Of a stretch of DNA of 14,443 bases, positions 7,695-14,191 are shown one piece after another. The stretch comes from an uncultured Porphyromonadaceae bacterium (lineage in GTDB: Bacteria > Bacteroidota > Bacteroidia > Bacteroidales > Muribaculaceae): NCBI GenBank assembly GCA_905212215.1, contig CAJMDR010000021.1:1-14443 (forward strand), read 5' to 3'. Both the position numbers and the translations under genes were made by a program. The notes under the pieces are model-generated. The model did not search any database. It saw nothing but the letters and a program-made list of their open reading frames with translations, and was not told where the DNA came from. Each line of letters begins with the position of its first letter. Within the stretch, counting starts at the first letter, position 1.

Positions 7695-8586
7695 CAATGG
7701 CATGACGACAGGAACAGAGAACAGACCAGGCATAATGGCGTTATCGCCTCACATGCCGTTGCTGGTACTGTTGTGCCTGTTCTTTATCGGAGTGTTTCTG
7801 ACATCGCTGCTTGTCATGCTTATAGGCAGTGAGAACAGAATTCAACTCCTTTTTGGAGCGGTGGTGCAGGACATTCTTGCTTTTATAGCTCCGACAATTA
7901 TTACTGGATGGCTCGTCCTCCGTAAACCGGCTGTATGGTGTGGACTTAAAAAATCGGTATCACCGTTGATGATTTTCGGTGTGGTAAGTGTGTATGTTGT
8001 AAGCATCGCCGCCCTGAATGCCATAGTTGTTCTTAATGAGTCCATGACATTACCGCATTGGCTTTCCGGGCTTGAAGAAGTAATGCGGAATCTTGAAGAT
8101 CAGGCTGCAGCAACCACTAAACTGCTCTTAGGCGATATTTCTTTAGGCGGTCTCTTATCAGGCATTCTGATTGTTGGTGTTTTCGGTCCTGTGGCGGAGG
8201 AGATTTTCTTCCGTGGTGGCTTACAGCGTTCACTATACGGCAAGAATCCCGTTAAAGCTATATGGTGGTCAGCACTGATTTTCTCTCTTCTTCATTTTCA
8301 GATGTATGGCTTTGTGCCGCGTTTCCTGTTAGGACTATGGTTTGGATACCTTTATTACTGGACAGGCAGCTTGTGGCCAAGCATTATTGCCCATACTCTT
8401 AACAATAGCGTGACTGTTTTGGGGCAATGGCTTGTAGCGCGAGGAAGCATAGAGGAATGGGTTTTGAATATTGGTGGCGATTTCAGCCCAATGATTGTGG
8501 GCACAAGCCTGGTTCTAACTATCATTGCTATCTACGGTTGCAAAGTGATAAAACCGGAAATTAATCCGTTGAAACGTCCTGTCTGA
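7675..8586 (+). CDS. CPBP-family intramembrane metalloprotease
   Basis: Polytopic membrane protein of the CPBP (CAAX protease and bacteriocin-processing, Abi) family. In the 303-residue reading the family motifs are all present: EEIFFR (Glu175, Glu176, Arg180), FSLLH (His207) and HTLNN (His240, Asn244); these form the glutamyl-metal active site. Hydrophobic helices occur around 28-52, 60-82, 98-121, 156-175, 196-230 and 273-288. The start is uncertain: ATGs at 7675, 7681, 7687 and 7702 are all in frame; I chose 7675 because AGGA stands 5 bases before it. All but 7702 overlap the end of lptB. The substrate is unknown; many members process prenylated or secreted peptides, but that cannot be assumed here. 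holA starts 6 bases downstream. Confidence 0.9.
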   Translation: MPMKMNDNGMTTGTENRPGIMALSPHMPLLVLLCLFFIGVFLTSLLVMLIGSENRIQLLFGAVVQDILAFIAPTIITGWLVLRKPAVWCGLKKSVSPLMIFGVVSVYVVSIAALNAIVVLNESMTLPHWLSGLEEVMRNLEDQAAATTKLLLGDISLGGLLSGILIVGVFGPVAEEIFFRGGLQRSLYGKNPVKAIWWSALIFSLLHFQMYGFVPRFLLGLWFGYLYYWTGSLWPSIIAHTLNNSVTVLGQWLVARGSIEEWVLNIGGDFSPMIVGTSLVLTIIAIYGCKVIKPEINPLKRPV

Positions 8587-8592
8587 AACATT

Positions 8593-9630
8593 ATGGCATC
8601 ACCTTCATATAGGAATCTTTTAAGCGACATAAGAGCTAAAAGACTCGCTCCCCTCTACATTTTAAGTGGCGAGGAGGCTTATTACATAGACTTGATTGCC
8701 GATGCTCTGCAACAGACTGTGGTGCCTGCTGATTCCAAGGATTTTGACCAGCATATTTTCTATGGTCAGGATGCAGATCTGGATCTTTTGGTAAATACTG
8801 CAAGGCAATATCCGCTGATGTCGGAGCATAAGCTTGTAATGCTACGCGAGGCACAGTCCATGCAGCGTGCCAAGATACAGCTTGACAAACTTCAGGACTA
8901 TCTTGAAAATCCTTCTCCTACCACTGTGTTTGTGGTGCATTTCAAAGGAGAAGCATTTAGGGATAACTCAAAATTGGTGAAGGCTGCGAAAAACAGCGGG
9001 GGAGTGGTTTATGCCTCACCTAAGGTAAGGGATTACGAATTGCCGCGGCTTCTGCGCGAATATTGCAAGGAAAACGGCGTCACGATGGAACCAAAGGCAG
9101 AGGAGATGTTATGTCAGAGTACAGGAACGAATCTTCAGAAACTTTTTGGGGAAGTAAACAAACTGCGTCTGACGTTGCCAAAGGGTGACCATGTCTCTAT
9201 TTCCGCAGATATGGTTGAAAAAAATACCGGAGTCAGCAAACAGTACAACAGCTTTGAACTTAGGTCGAAGGTGATGCGGCGAGACTATGATGGATGCATG
9301 AAGATTGCCAGGTATTATGAAGCGAATCCCAATGCAAGGGAAAGTGCCCCGGAGGTGACTTCCGCAACTCTTTTCCGCGGCTTTGCCGATTTGCTTCAGG
9401 TCCATTATATGCGTGATAAGTCGGATTCCGCACTTCGCACTGAAATGAAACTGAACTTCAAGCCACAGATAGATGAGATAAGAACCGGACTGAGAAACTA
9501 TTCGGCTTGGAGCTGTCTCAGAATTATTCATGCTATACGGGATTACGACTGTCACACAAAAGGTATTGGTTCGGCACAGCCGCGACAGTCTATGCTATAT
9601 GACCTGATTTACCGGATTTTCACCCTATGA
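8593..9630 (+). CDS. holA: DNA polymerase III delta subunit
   Basis: Delta is the clamp-opening wrench of the clamp loader; it binds the beta clamp and helps load it on primed DNA. The 345-residue protein has the family length and the N-terminal pattern LAPLYILSGEEAYYIDLIADAL (18-39), followed by the FYGQDADLDLLVNTARQYPLMSEHKLVMLREAQ region where delta contacts beta and folds as an AAA-like domain. Family-like segments FVVHFKGEAF (113-122), LLREYCKENGVTMEPKAEEML, and a C-terminal helical collar domain (SATLFRGFADLLQVHYMRDK) complete it. As in other delta subunits, Walker A is degenerate. It begins 6 bases after the CPBP gene and is the last gene of this cluster. Confidence 0.95.
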   Translation: MASPSYRNLLSDIRAKRLAPLYILSGEEAYYIDLIADALQQTVVPADSKDFDQHIFYGQDADLDLLVNTARQYPLMSEHKLVMLREAQSMQRAKIQLDKLQDYLENPSPTTVFVVHFKGEAFRDNSKLVKAAKNSGGVVYASPKVRDYELPRLLREYCKENGVTMEPKAEEMLCQSTGTNLQKLFGEVNKLRLTLPKGDHVSISADMVEKNTGVSKQYNSFELRSKVMRRDYDGCMKIARYYEANPNARESAPEVTSATLFRGFADLLQVHYMRDKSDSALRTEMKLNFKPQIDEIRTGLRNYSAWSCLRIIHAIRDYDCHTKGIGSAQPRQSMLYDLIYRIFTL

Positions 9631-9641
9631 ATGAATTCCGC

Positions 9642-9673
9642 TTTTGTGGTGAGTGGATAAATTATTATATTTG
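9642..9673 (+). promoter_or_regulatory. Complete Bacteroidota-type promoter for the MFS transporter
   Basis: A TTTTG -33 box ends at 9646, and TATATTTG (9666-9673) is a perfect TAnnTTTG -7 box; the 19-base spacer is the preferred length. The MFS ATG follows 37 bases after the -7 box with an A-rich leader and no Shine-Dalgarno sequence. This is the best promoter in the window and makes the MFS gene independent of the udk-holA cluster. Confidence 0.8.
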
Positions 9674-9710
9674 CAGAATAAAACGAAAATAAACTAACCT
9701 ACACTAATAT

Positions 9711-11447
9711 ATGGCAGAAAGTACGATTTCAATGAAAGCTTCAGGTACTCTGGAGCTTTTGCGCGACAAAGCCTGGGCACGTTGGACGGCTCTGGCGTTG
9801 CTCGCTCTGGCGATGTTTTGTTCATATATCTTTATGGACATCCTGTCGCCTATCAAAGACCTCATGCAGTCGCAGAAAGGCTGGGATTCCCTCGCATTCG
9901 GTACTATGCAGGGTTCCGAGACTTTCCTCAACGTATTCATCTTCTTCCTCATCTTCGCGGGCATCATCCTCGACAAGATGGGAGTGCGTTTCACCGCCCT
10001 CCTTTCGGGAGCCGTGATGGTAGTGGGTGGCCTCATTAACTGGTATGCCTTGACAGACGCTTTCGAGCAGTCGAGCCTGCAGGTATGGTTCACCAACAAC
10101 CTCAATTACATTCCCGGCTTCGATGAACTGGGAGTATCTCCTTTCTATGAGGGTATGCCTGCCAGCGCAAAATTCGCTGCCATAGGATTCATGATCTTCG
10201 GCTGCGGTGTGGAAATGGCCGGTATAACGGTAAGCCGTGGTATTGTGAAGTGGTTCAAGGGTCGTGAGATGGCTATGGCCATGGGTTCGGAAATGGCTCT
10301 TGCACGTCTCGGAGTAGGCACAGTAATGATTTTCTCGCCGTTAGTAGCCAACTTCGGCGGCGAAATCAGCGTAAGCCGTTCCGTGGCTTTCGGTGTAGTT
10401 CTGCTCATGATAGCGCTGATAATGTTCATCGTATATTTCTTCATGGACCGCAAACTGGACGCTCAGACAGGTGAGGCTGAAGAAAAGGACGATCCTTTCC
10501 GCATCTCAGACCTCGGCAAGATTCTCTCGTCGCTCGGTTTCTGGCTTGTAGCCCTTCTTTGCGTACTCTATTATTCAGCAATCTTCCCCTTCCAGAAATA
10601 TGCAGTGAACATGCTTCAGTGCAACCTGACTCTGCATCCCGAGGCAGTAACCGACTTCTGGAAATCTGACCTTTGCACATACATTCAGTACGTAATCATG
10701 CTTGTGGTGGCGGCAGGCAGCTTCGGCTTCGCATTCTCGAAGAAAAAGTCTGTAAAAGTTCCTGCGCTCATAGTGGCTGTTGTGGCTTTGATAGCATATG
10801 GCGTAATGGGCTACATGCGTCAGTCGGCAGCTGCAATCTTTGCAGTGTTCCCGCTGCTGGCTGTAGGTATTACTCCTGTACTCGGCAATTTTGTGGACCA
10901 TAAAGGTAAAGCGGCATCCATGTTGGTATTCGGCTCTCTGCTCCTTATCATTTGCCACCTTACATTCGCGTTCATCCTTCCCATGTTCCGTGGTAATGAC
11001 CTTGGCGGCGTGGCGGTAGCCTACATCACCATCCTCGTTCTCGGAGCAAGCTTCTCTTTAGTACCGGCTTCTTTGTGGCCCAGTGTGCCCAAACTGGTGG
11101 ATGCAAAAATTATCGGTTCCGCTTACGCTCTGATATTCTGGATCCAGAACATCGGCCTCTGGCTCTTTCCGTTGCTCATCGGTAAGGTACTTGACAATAC
11201 CAACCCTGAAATTGCAGCACAGGTAGCCAACGGAACCATGACTCCAGAAGTAGCATCGGTAAGCTACAACTACACATGGCCGCTTATCATGCTTGCATGT
11301 CTTGGCGTGGCAGCTCTTCTGCTCGGCCTTTACTTGAAAGTGGTAGATCGCAAGAAACACCTTGGCCTCGAATTGCCGAACATCACCGACACCCCCGCTG
11401 AGAAACGCGAGATAGAGGAAAGCGAAGTAGAGGCAGTCGACATGTAA
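9711..11447 (+). CDS. Major facilitator superfamily transporter (MFSD1-like)
   Basis: A 578-residue inner-membrane carrier, longer than the usual 400-450 residues of the superfamily. About 12 helices are visible, beginning WTALALLALAMFCSYIFMDIL (24-44, quoted here only as a landmark start) and the loop FAGIILDKMGVRF (about 82-94), a standard MFS helix 2-3 loop (G-x-x-x-D-x-x-G). Extra length comes from a soluble loop after helix 4 (around residues 107-140), a segment rich in Cys and Asp near residues 300-325, and a charged C-terminal tail (KREIEESEVEAVDM). The overall layout resembles the MFSD1 group, which includes a mammalian lysosomal dipeptide exporter; bacterial members have no settled substrate. 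Codon use favours CTC, ATC, TTC and CGT more strongly than the flanking genes, as in highly expressed genes. Confidence 0.85.
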   Translation: MAESTISMKASGTLELLRDKAWARWTALALLALAMFCSYIFMDILSPIKDLMQSQKGWDSLAFGTMQGSETFLNVFIFFLIFAGIILDKMGVRFTALLSGAVMVVGGLINWYALTDAFEQSSLQVWFTNNLNYIPGFDELGVSPFYEGMPASAKFAAIGFMIFGCGVEMAGITVSRGIVKWFKGREMAMAMGSEMALARLGVGTVMIFSPLVANFGGEISVSRSVAFGVVLLMIALIMFIVYFFMDRKLDAQTGEAEEKDDPFRISDLGKILSSLGFWLVALLCVLYYSAIFPFQKYAVNMLQCNLTLHPEAVTDFWKSDLCTYIQYVIMLVVAAGSFGFAFSKKKSVKVPALIVAVVALIAYGVMGYMRQSAAAIFAVFPLLAVGITPVLGNFVDHKGKAASMLVFGSLLLIICHLTFAFILPMFRGNDLGGVAVAYITILVLGASFSLVPASLWPSVPKLVDAKIIGSAYALIFWIQNIGLWLFPLLIGKVLDNTNPEIAAQVANGTMTPEVASVSYNYTWPLIMLACLGVAALLLGLYLKVVDRKKHLGLELPNITDTPAEKREIEESEVEAVDM

Positions 11448-11482
11448 TCGACTATCATAAGAATATATGTCAAACTCAAAAT

Positions 11483-11511
11483 GAGGCTGTGTCAAAATTA
11501 GGCACAGCCTC
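11483..11511 (+). terminator. Hairpin behind the MFS gene, possible terminator
   Basis: GAGGCTGTGTC (11483-11493) pairs with GGCACAGCCTC (11501-11511), one T-G wobble, around a 7-base A/T loop. It begins 35 bases after the MFS stop. There is no T run after it (TATGTGCTTT), so intrinsic termination is not assured; it may instead be one end of the repeat element that follows, or an mRNA-stabilising 3' end. Confidence 0.55.
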
Positions 11512-11675
11512 TATGTGCTTTGATTATTTCGGGTAAAGGTGACTTTTGAGGGACTGGCAGAAAGGATGCAGATGTGGTGCCGCGGGGTTCCGAGGAGGAG
11601 GGAGCATACTGAAGTATGTGACCGACTCCGAGAGGTTCCTGCGGTGACGCAGATGCGCCTTTATGACACACCCTC
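11483..11675. repeat. Intergenic element with inverted termini (MITE-like candidate)
   Basis: The left end GAGGCTGTGTCAAAA (11483-11497) is matched 13/15 by the reverse complement of the right end (11661-11675, GAGGGTGTGTCATAA). A second internal copy, GAGGGACTGGCAGAAAGG at 11548-11565, matches the reverse complement of 11658-11675 in 14 of 18 positions. The centre has a compact palindrome, CATACTGAAGTATG (11605-11618). No target duplication, transposase or open frame is visible. I infer a small non-autonomous insertion, or a family of intergenic structured repeats; copy number in the genome would decide. Confidence 0.5.
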
Positions 11676-11703
11676 CTAAGTATCGCGCAAGCAACAAGGG
11701 CTG

Positions 11704-11738
11704 AAAAAGGCGACGTGCTTCAAACAGCGCGTCGCCTT
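11704..11738 (-). terminator. Intrinsic terminator of the Cbp1-like gene
   Basis: AAGGCGACGTGC (11707-11718) pairs with GCGCGTCGCCTT (11727-11738) around an 8-base loop. Read on the minus strand the stem is followed by TTTTTC, so it is a rho-independent terminator. It lies 43 bases beyond the stop codon at 11782. Confidence 0.85.
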
Positions 11739-11781
11739 CCTCATGAGAATAATTTATCTCAATTTACCACTAATCATTGAT

Positions 11782-12660
11782 TTACTTGTCAATCTGAATG
11801 ATCAAGTAGGGAGAGAGGCTCCAGAAACGTGCCGGATCGGTAATCTTCAGGCTTTGAGTGCCGTTGGACTCGGTTATGATCTGATATGAGCCGGCTGGGT
11901 TGTTGCTCCAGAGCTTGATTTTCTTTCCGCTGGTGGGGATGACAGTGATATTGCGTTTGTCACCCTTGGTGAAGTATGTGCTGTTGAACTCACCCTTCAT
12001 CACCTTGGTTGCGCCGAGGAATTTCTTGCTGATGATGTTGTTCTTCTTCAGCTCCTTGTTGGTGCCGATGGCATAGTAGACAACATTCAGTTCGTTATTG
12101 GCCTGAGTAGCTTCCTGCTGTGCCTGTTCCTTGGCTGCCGTCTCCGTTTTCACCTGTTCCTGGGTTTCTGCCACCTGATTGGTGAGCTGACCTATTTTGG
12201 TGTTGGCGTCGGCGAGCTGTGCCTCCAGTTCCTGCACACGCTTGTCCTGAGTGTCAAGACGCGATTTCAGCTGGGCTATGGTGCGGGCCAGTACTTCATT
12301 CTTATTATTGGAAGTATTGAGGCGTTTCTCCAGTTCATCCAGTACCTGACGGTTCGCGGCCAGACGTTGTTTGATTGCCGAGAGGTTATGGGTTATCTCG
12401 GCGCGGCGGTTGGCGTTATCACCTTGTCCGGGAGCATACAGCAACTGTTCCTGTGTGTTGATGGAATCAAGACCCGTATAGATGTCTCCCATAAGGAGCA
12501 TCAATGAGTCATTGAAGCTGGTGGCCTGCTGATACTCAGCCGACAGTTGGGCTATCTTCTGGTCATCTTGTTTTACCTCTTCCTCGTTTTTCTTGTTGTT
12601 GCAGGAAATGAATCCGGTAAGCAGTGCCGCCATTCCCAATGTGTACAATAATTTTTTCAT
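11782..12660 (-). CDS. Coiled-coil lipoprotein, Cbp1-like (putative collagen-binding adhesin family)
   Basis: A 292-residue envelope lipoprotein. Residues 1-20 form a type II signal peptide with Cys20 (GFISC). The residues after Cys (NNKKNEEE) end in an acidic run near the Cys, which may fit a Bacteroidota lipoprotein export signal and thus surface display. Residues about 84-192 form a long coiled coil rich in Gln, Glu, Lys and Leu (LKSRLDTQDKRVQELEAQL and similar heptads). The C-terminal part (about 193-292) begins NVVYYAIGTNKELKKNNII and is beta-rich. This pattern recalls from memory the Cbp1 family of Bacteroides fragilis, a collagen-binding glycoprotein; the family name is inferred, not tested. 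It lies 25 bases after rsmI and has no clear promoter of its own, with a good terminator downstream. Confidence 0.75.
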   Translation of the reverse strand: MKKLLYTLGMAALLTGFISCNNKKNEEEVKQDDQKIAQLSAEYQQATSFNDSLMLLMGDIYTGLDSINTQEQLLYAPGQGDNANRRAEITHNLSAIKQRLAANRQVLDELEKRLNTSNNKNEVLARTIAQLKSRLDTQDKRVQELEAQLADANTKIGQLTNQVAETQEQVKTETAAKEQAQQEATQANNELNVVYYAIGTNKELKKNNIISKKFLGATKVMKGEFNSTYFTKGDKRNITVIPTSGKKIKLWSNNPAGSYQIITESNGTQSLKITDPARFWSLSPYLIIQIDK

Positions 12661-12685
12661 CCTGGGGGTGAGTCAATTTTTGGTT

Positions 12686-13423
12686 TTACTTATTTGTTTC
12701 TCTCTGCTCCGGCGCTTCGGGCGCCTCGGCGGGTCCCGGGAAAGAATGTTTCTTCTTTTTCTCCTTCCCCGCAATTACGATAACGATTTCACCTTTTGGT
12801 TGGTTCACACAGAAATGATCTGCCAGTTCTTTCAGGGTGCCAGTATGAATGGTCTCATGCACTTTGCTCAACTCGCGGCACACGGCTCCCTGCCGTTCTT
12901 TTCCAAATGCTTCACCGAGTTTCTGCAGTGTCTTTAAAAGGCGATGGGGACTCTCGTAAATCGCCACTGTGCGCTCTTCCTGTGCCAATTGTTCCAGCCT
13001 CGTCGCCAGTCCTTTCTTGAGTGGCAGAAAGCCCTCGAACACAAAACGGTCGGTAGGCAGACCGGAACTTACAAGAGCAGGTATCAGCGCTGTGGCACCC
13101 GGCAGACAGGTAAGCGCAACGCCGCGACGTTTACATTCTCTGGCAAGCATGAAGCCCGGATCGGAGATGCCGGGTGTGCCTGCATCGCTGATAAGGGCTA
13201 TGTCCGCGCCTCCCTCAAGACGTTCCATAACGCTGTCCAGAACCTTATGTTCATTGAATTTATGAAAGCTGCGGCAAGGTGTATTTATGTCGTAATGCTT
13301 CAGCAAAACCGCCGAAGTCCGCGTGTCCTCGGCAAGGATCAGCTCTACATTACGCAACGTCTCCACGCCGCGATAGGTCATGTCGGAAAGGTTGCCGACA
13401 GGGGTCGGTACTATATACAGCAT
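12686..13423 (-). CDS. rsmI: 16S rRNA (cytidine-1402 2'-O)-methyltransferase RsmI
   Basis: SAM-dependent tetrapyrrole-methylase-fold enzyme that 2'-O-methylates C1402 of 16S rRNA, which tunes start-codon fidelity together with RsmH. The 245-residue protein has the family signatures: LYIVPTPVGNLSDMTYR (2-18), ILAEDTRTS (29-37), LISDAGTPGISDPG (77-90), LPGATALIPALVSSGLPTDRF split over 107-127, FEGFLP (129-134), and a YESPHR segment. It is shorter than the E. coli protein and ends in a Lys-rich then Pro/Glu-rich tail (KEKKKKHSFPGPAEAPE) that is probably disordered. No clear TAnnTTTG box is seen between it and the terminator at 13451-13485. It is followed after 25 bases by the lipoprotein gene. 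Confidence 0.97.
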   Translation of the reverse strand: MLYIVPTPVGNLSDMTYRGVETLRNVELILAEDTRTSAVLLKHYDINTPCRSFHKFNEHKVLDSVMERLEGGADIALISDAGTPGISDPGFMLARECKRRGVALTCLPGATALIPALVSSGLPTDRFVFEGFLPLKKGLATRLEQLAQEERTVAIYESPHRLLKTLQKLGEAFGKERQGAVCRELSKVHETIHTGTLKELADHFCVNQPKGEIVIVIAGKEKKKKHSFPGPAEAPEAPEQRETNK

Positions 13424-13450
13424 ACCTGATATACGGTATTAGAGTGTATC

Positions 13451-13485
13451 AAAAATCGGCAGGCCAAAGGAGACTGCCGATTTTT
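13451..13485 (-). terminator. Strong bidirectional-type hairpin terminator
   Basis: AAAAATCGGCAG (13451-13462) pairs perfectly with CTGCCGATTTTT (13474-13485) around an 11-base loop. Both sides end in A/T runs, so it could act on either strand; the useful reading is the minus strand, 9 bases after the stop at 13495, ending the dacB-hypothetical transcript. Confidence 0.85.
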
Positions 13486-13494
13486 TATTTTTTC

Positions 13495-14175
13495 TTATTC
13501 TTCTACTTTCTTCCCTTTGCAGAAACATTCATGCAGTTTTGTCAGGAAAGTTGCCTGTTGTTCATTGCTCTCCGGGTGCCAGTGAAGTTTCTCCTGAAGA
13601 TATTCAACGGCCTTGGAATAACCTGTCAGGGAAGAGAGAAGTATCATGGTATCATCAAGAGCTTTCTTACTGTTGTCGAAAAGACTTGAACGGTAGTTTA
13701 CCTTCTCCACAATGGTGAAATAGCTCATGTCCGGATACTTCCCTTCGGGCGACATATCCATGTTTTCCTCTTCCTCTTCATCAATAACCTCCAGCATTTC
13801 CGGCTCTTCGTCATCATTATATAACTTGTCATATAACTTGTCGTCCGGCACTTCGGAGGTGAGATGTTCCGGCATCTCTTCCTCCGCATTGTCTGCCATC
13901 CAGGGCTTTGGCACCACCGGAGCCACCCTGTTGTCAAGAGCGTCATCGCCGGCCTCCGCCTCTTCTCTGATATTAAAAGAAGTGTTCGGACCGTGCAGAC
14001 AGTCCGGATCCATCAACAACCCGGTCTCTGCCATAGCTTCCTGCAACGCAAGAGCACTCTTGCGCAATACATTTATCATGTTGGGACCTATTGTTTCTTT
14101 GGTCGATGTCTCGTGCAATAGTCCTGCAAAAAAGTGAGTTTTGTTGAAGAGGTCGTTTAATTTCTGTTTATCCAT
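13495..14175 (-). CDS. Acidic protein of unknown function
   Basis: I do not recognise this 226-residue protein. I chose the ATG at 14175 (MDKQKLNDLFNK), 16 bases after the dacB stop; the open frame could extend to 14226 but that would overlap dacB. Three parts are visible: an N-terminal helical segment (1-55), a long acidic, probably disordered middle (70-150; runs such as IDEEEEENMDMS), and a C-terminal helical domain (155-220, including LLSSLTGYSKAVEYLQEKLHWHPE). No signal peptide or membrane helix is present, so it is likely cytosolic. A 12-base tandem duplication encodes DKLY twice (residues 112-119). It shares an operon with a cell-wall carboxypeptidase and precedes a strong terminator. 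Confidence 0.8.
   Translation of the reverse strand: MDKQKLNDLFNKTHFFAGLLHETSTKETIGPNMINVLRKSALALQEAMAETGLLMDPDCLHGPNTSFNIREEAEAGDDALDNRVAPVVPKPWMADNAEEEMPEHLTSEVPDDKLYDKLYNDDEEPEMLEVIDEEEEENMDMSPEGKYPDMSYFTIVEKVNYRSSLFDNSKKALDDTMILLSSLTGYSKAVEYLQEKLHWHPESNEQQATFLTKLHECFCKGKKVEE
13819..13842. repeat. In-frame 12-base tandem duplication
   Basis: ATATAACTTGTC occurs twice in a row (13819-13830 and 13831-13842). On the coding minus strand this gives DKLYDKLY in the acidic linker of the preceding unknown gene. Being a multiple of three it keeps the frame. It looks like a recent slippage event in a linker that tolerates length change. Confidence 0.85.
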
Positions 14176-14191
14176 GGTCCTTGGTGGTGCG

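Larger units (their letters stand above)
11448..11781. other. Convergent non-coding region, 334 bases
   Basis: This is the only stretch longer than 300 bases without a gene. It lies between the convergent MFS and Cbp1-like genes. It holds a perfect 11-bp hairpin at 11483-11511, an inverted-terminus element to 11675, and a terminator at 11704-11738. The remainder (11512-11547 and 11739-11781) shows nothing I can name. No open frame of note, no tRNA-like cloverleaf and no transposase fragment is seen. Confidence 0.85.

Noticed and set aside
6672..7733. Open frame of 353 codons on the minus strand covering all of lptB
   Set aside because: It is the exact antisense of a well-conserved gene, its translation is a Phe/Cys/Tyr-rich mixture with no family pattern, and it has no promoter or ribosome-binding site. 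It arises from the codon composition of lptB.
9704..10105. Minus-strand frames opposite the MFS gene
   Set aside because: They mirror the biased codon use of the MFS gene, a usual cause of long antisense frames; no family features are present.
11512..11660. tRNA or known small RNA in the convergent gap
   Set aside because: GGTTCC-type stretches occur, but there is no cloverleaf with acceptor, anticodon and T arms, and no CCA-adjacent acceptor pairing.
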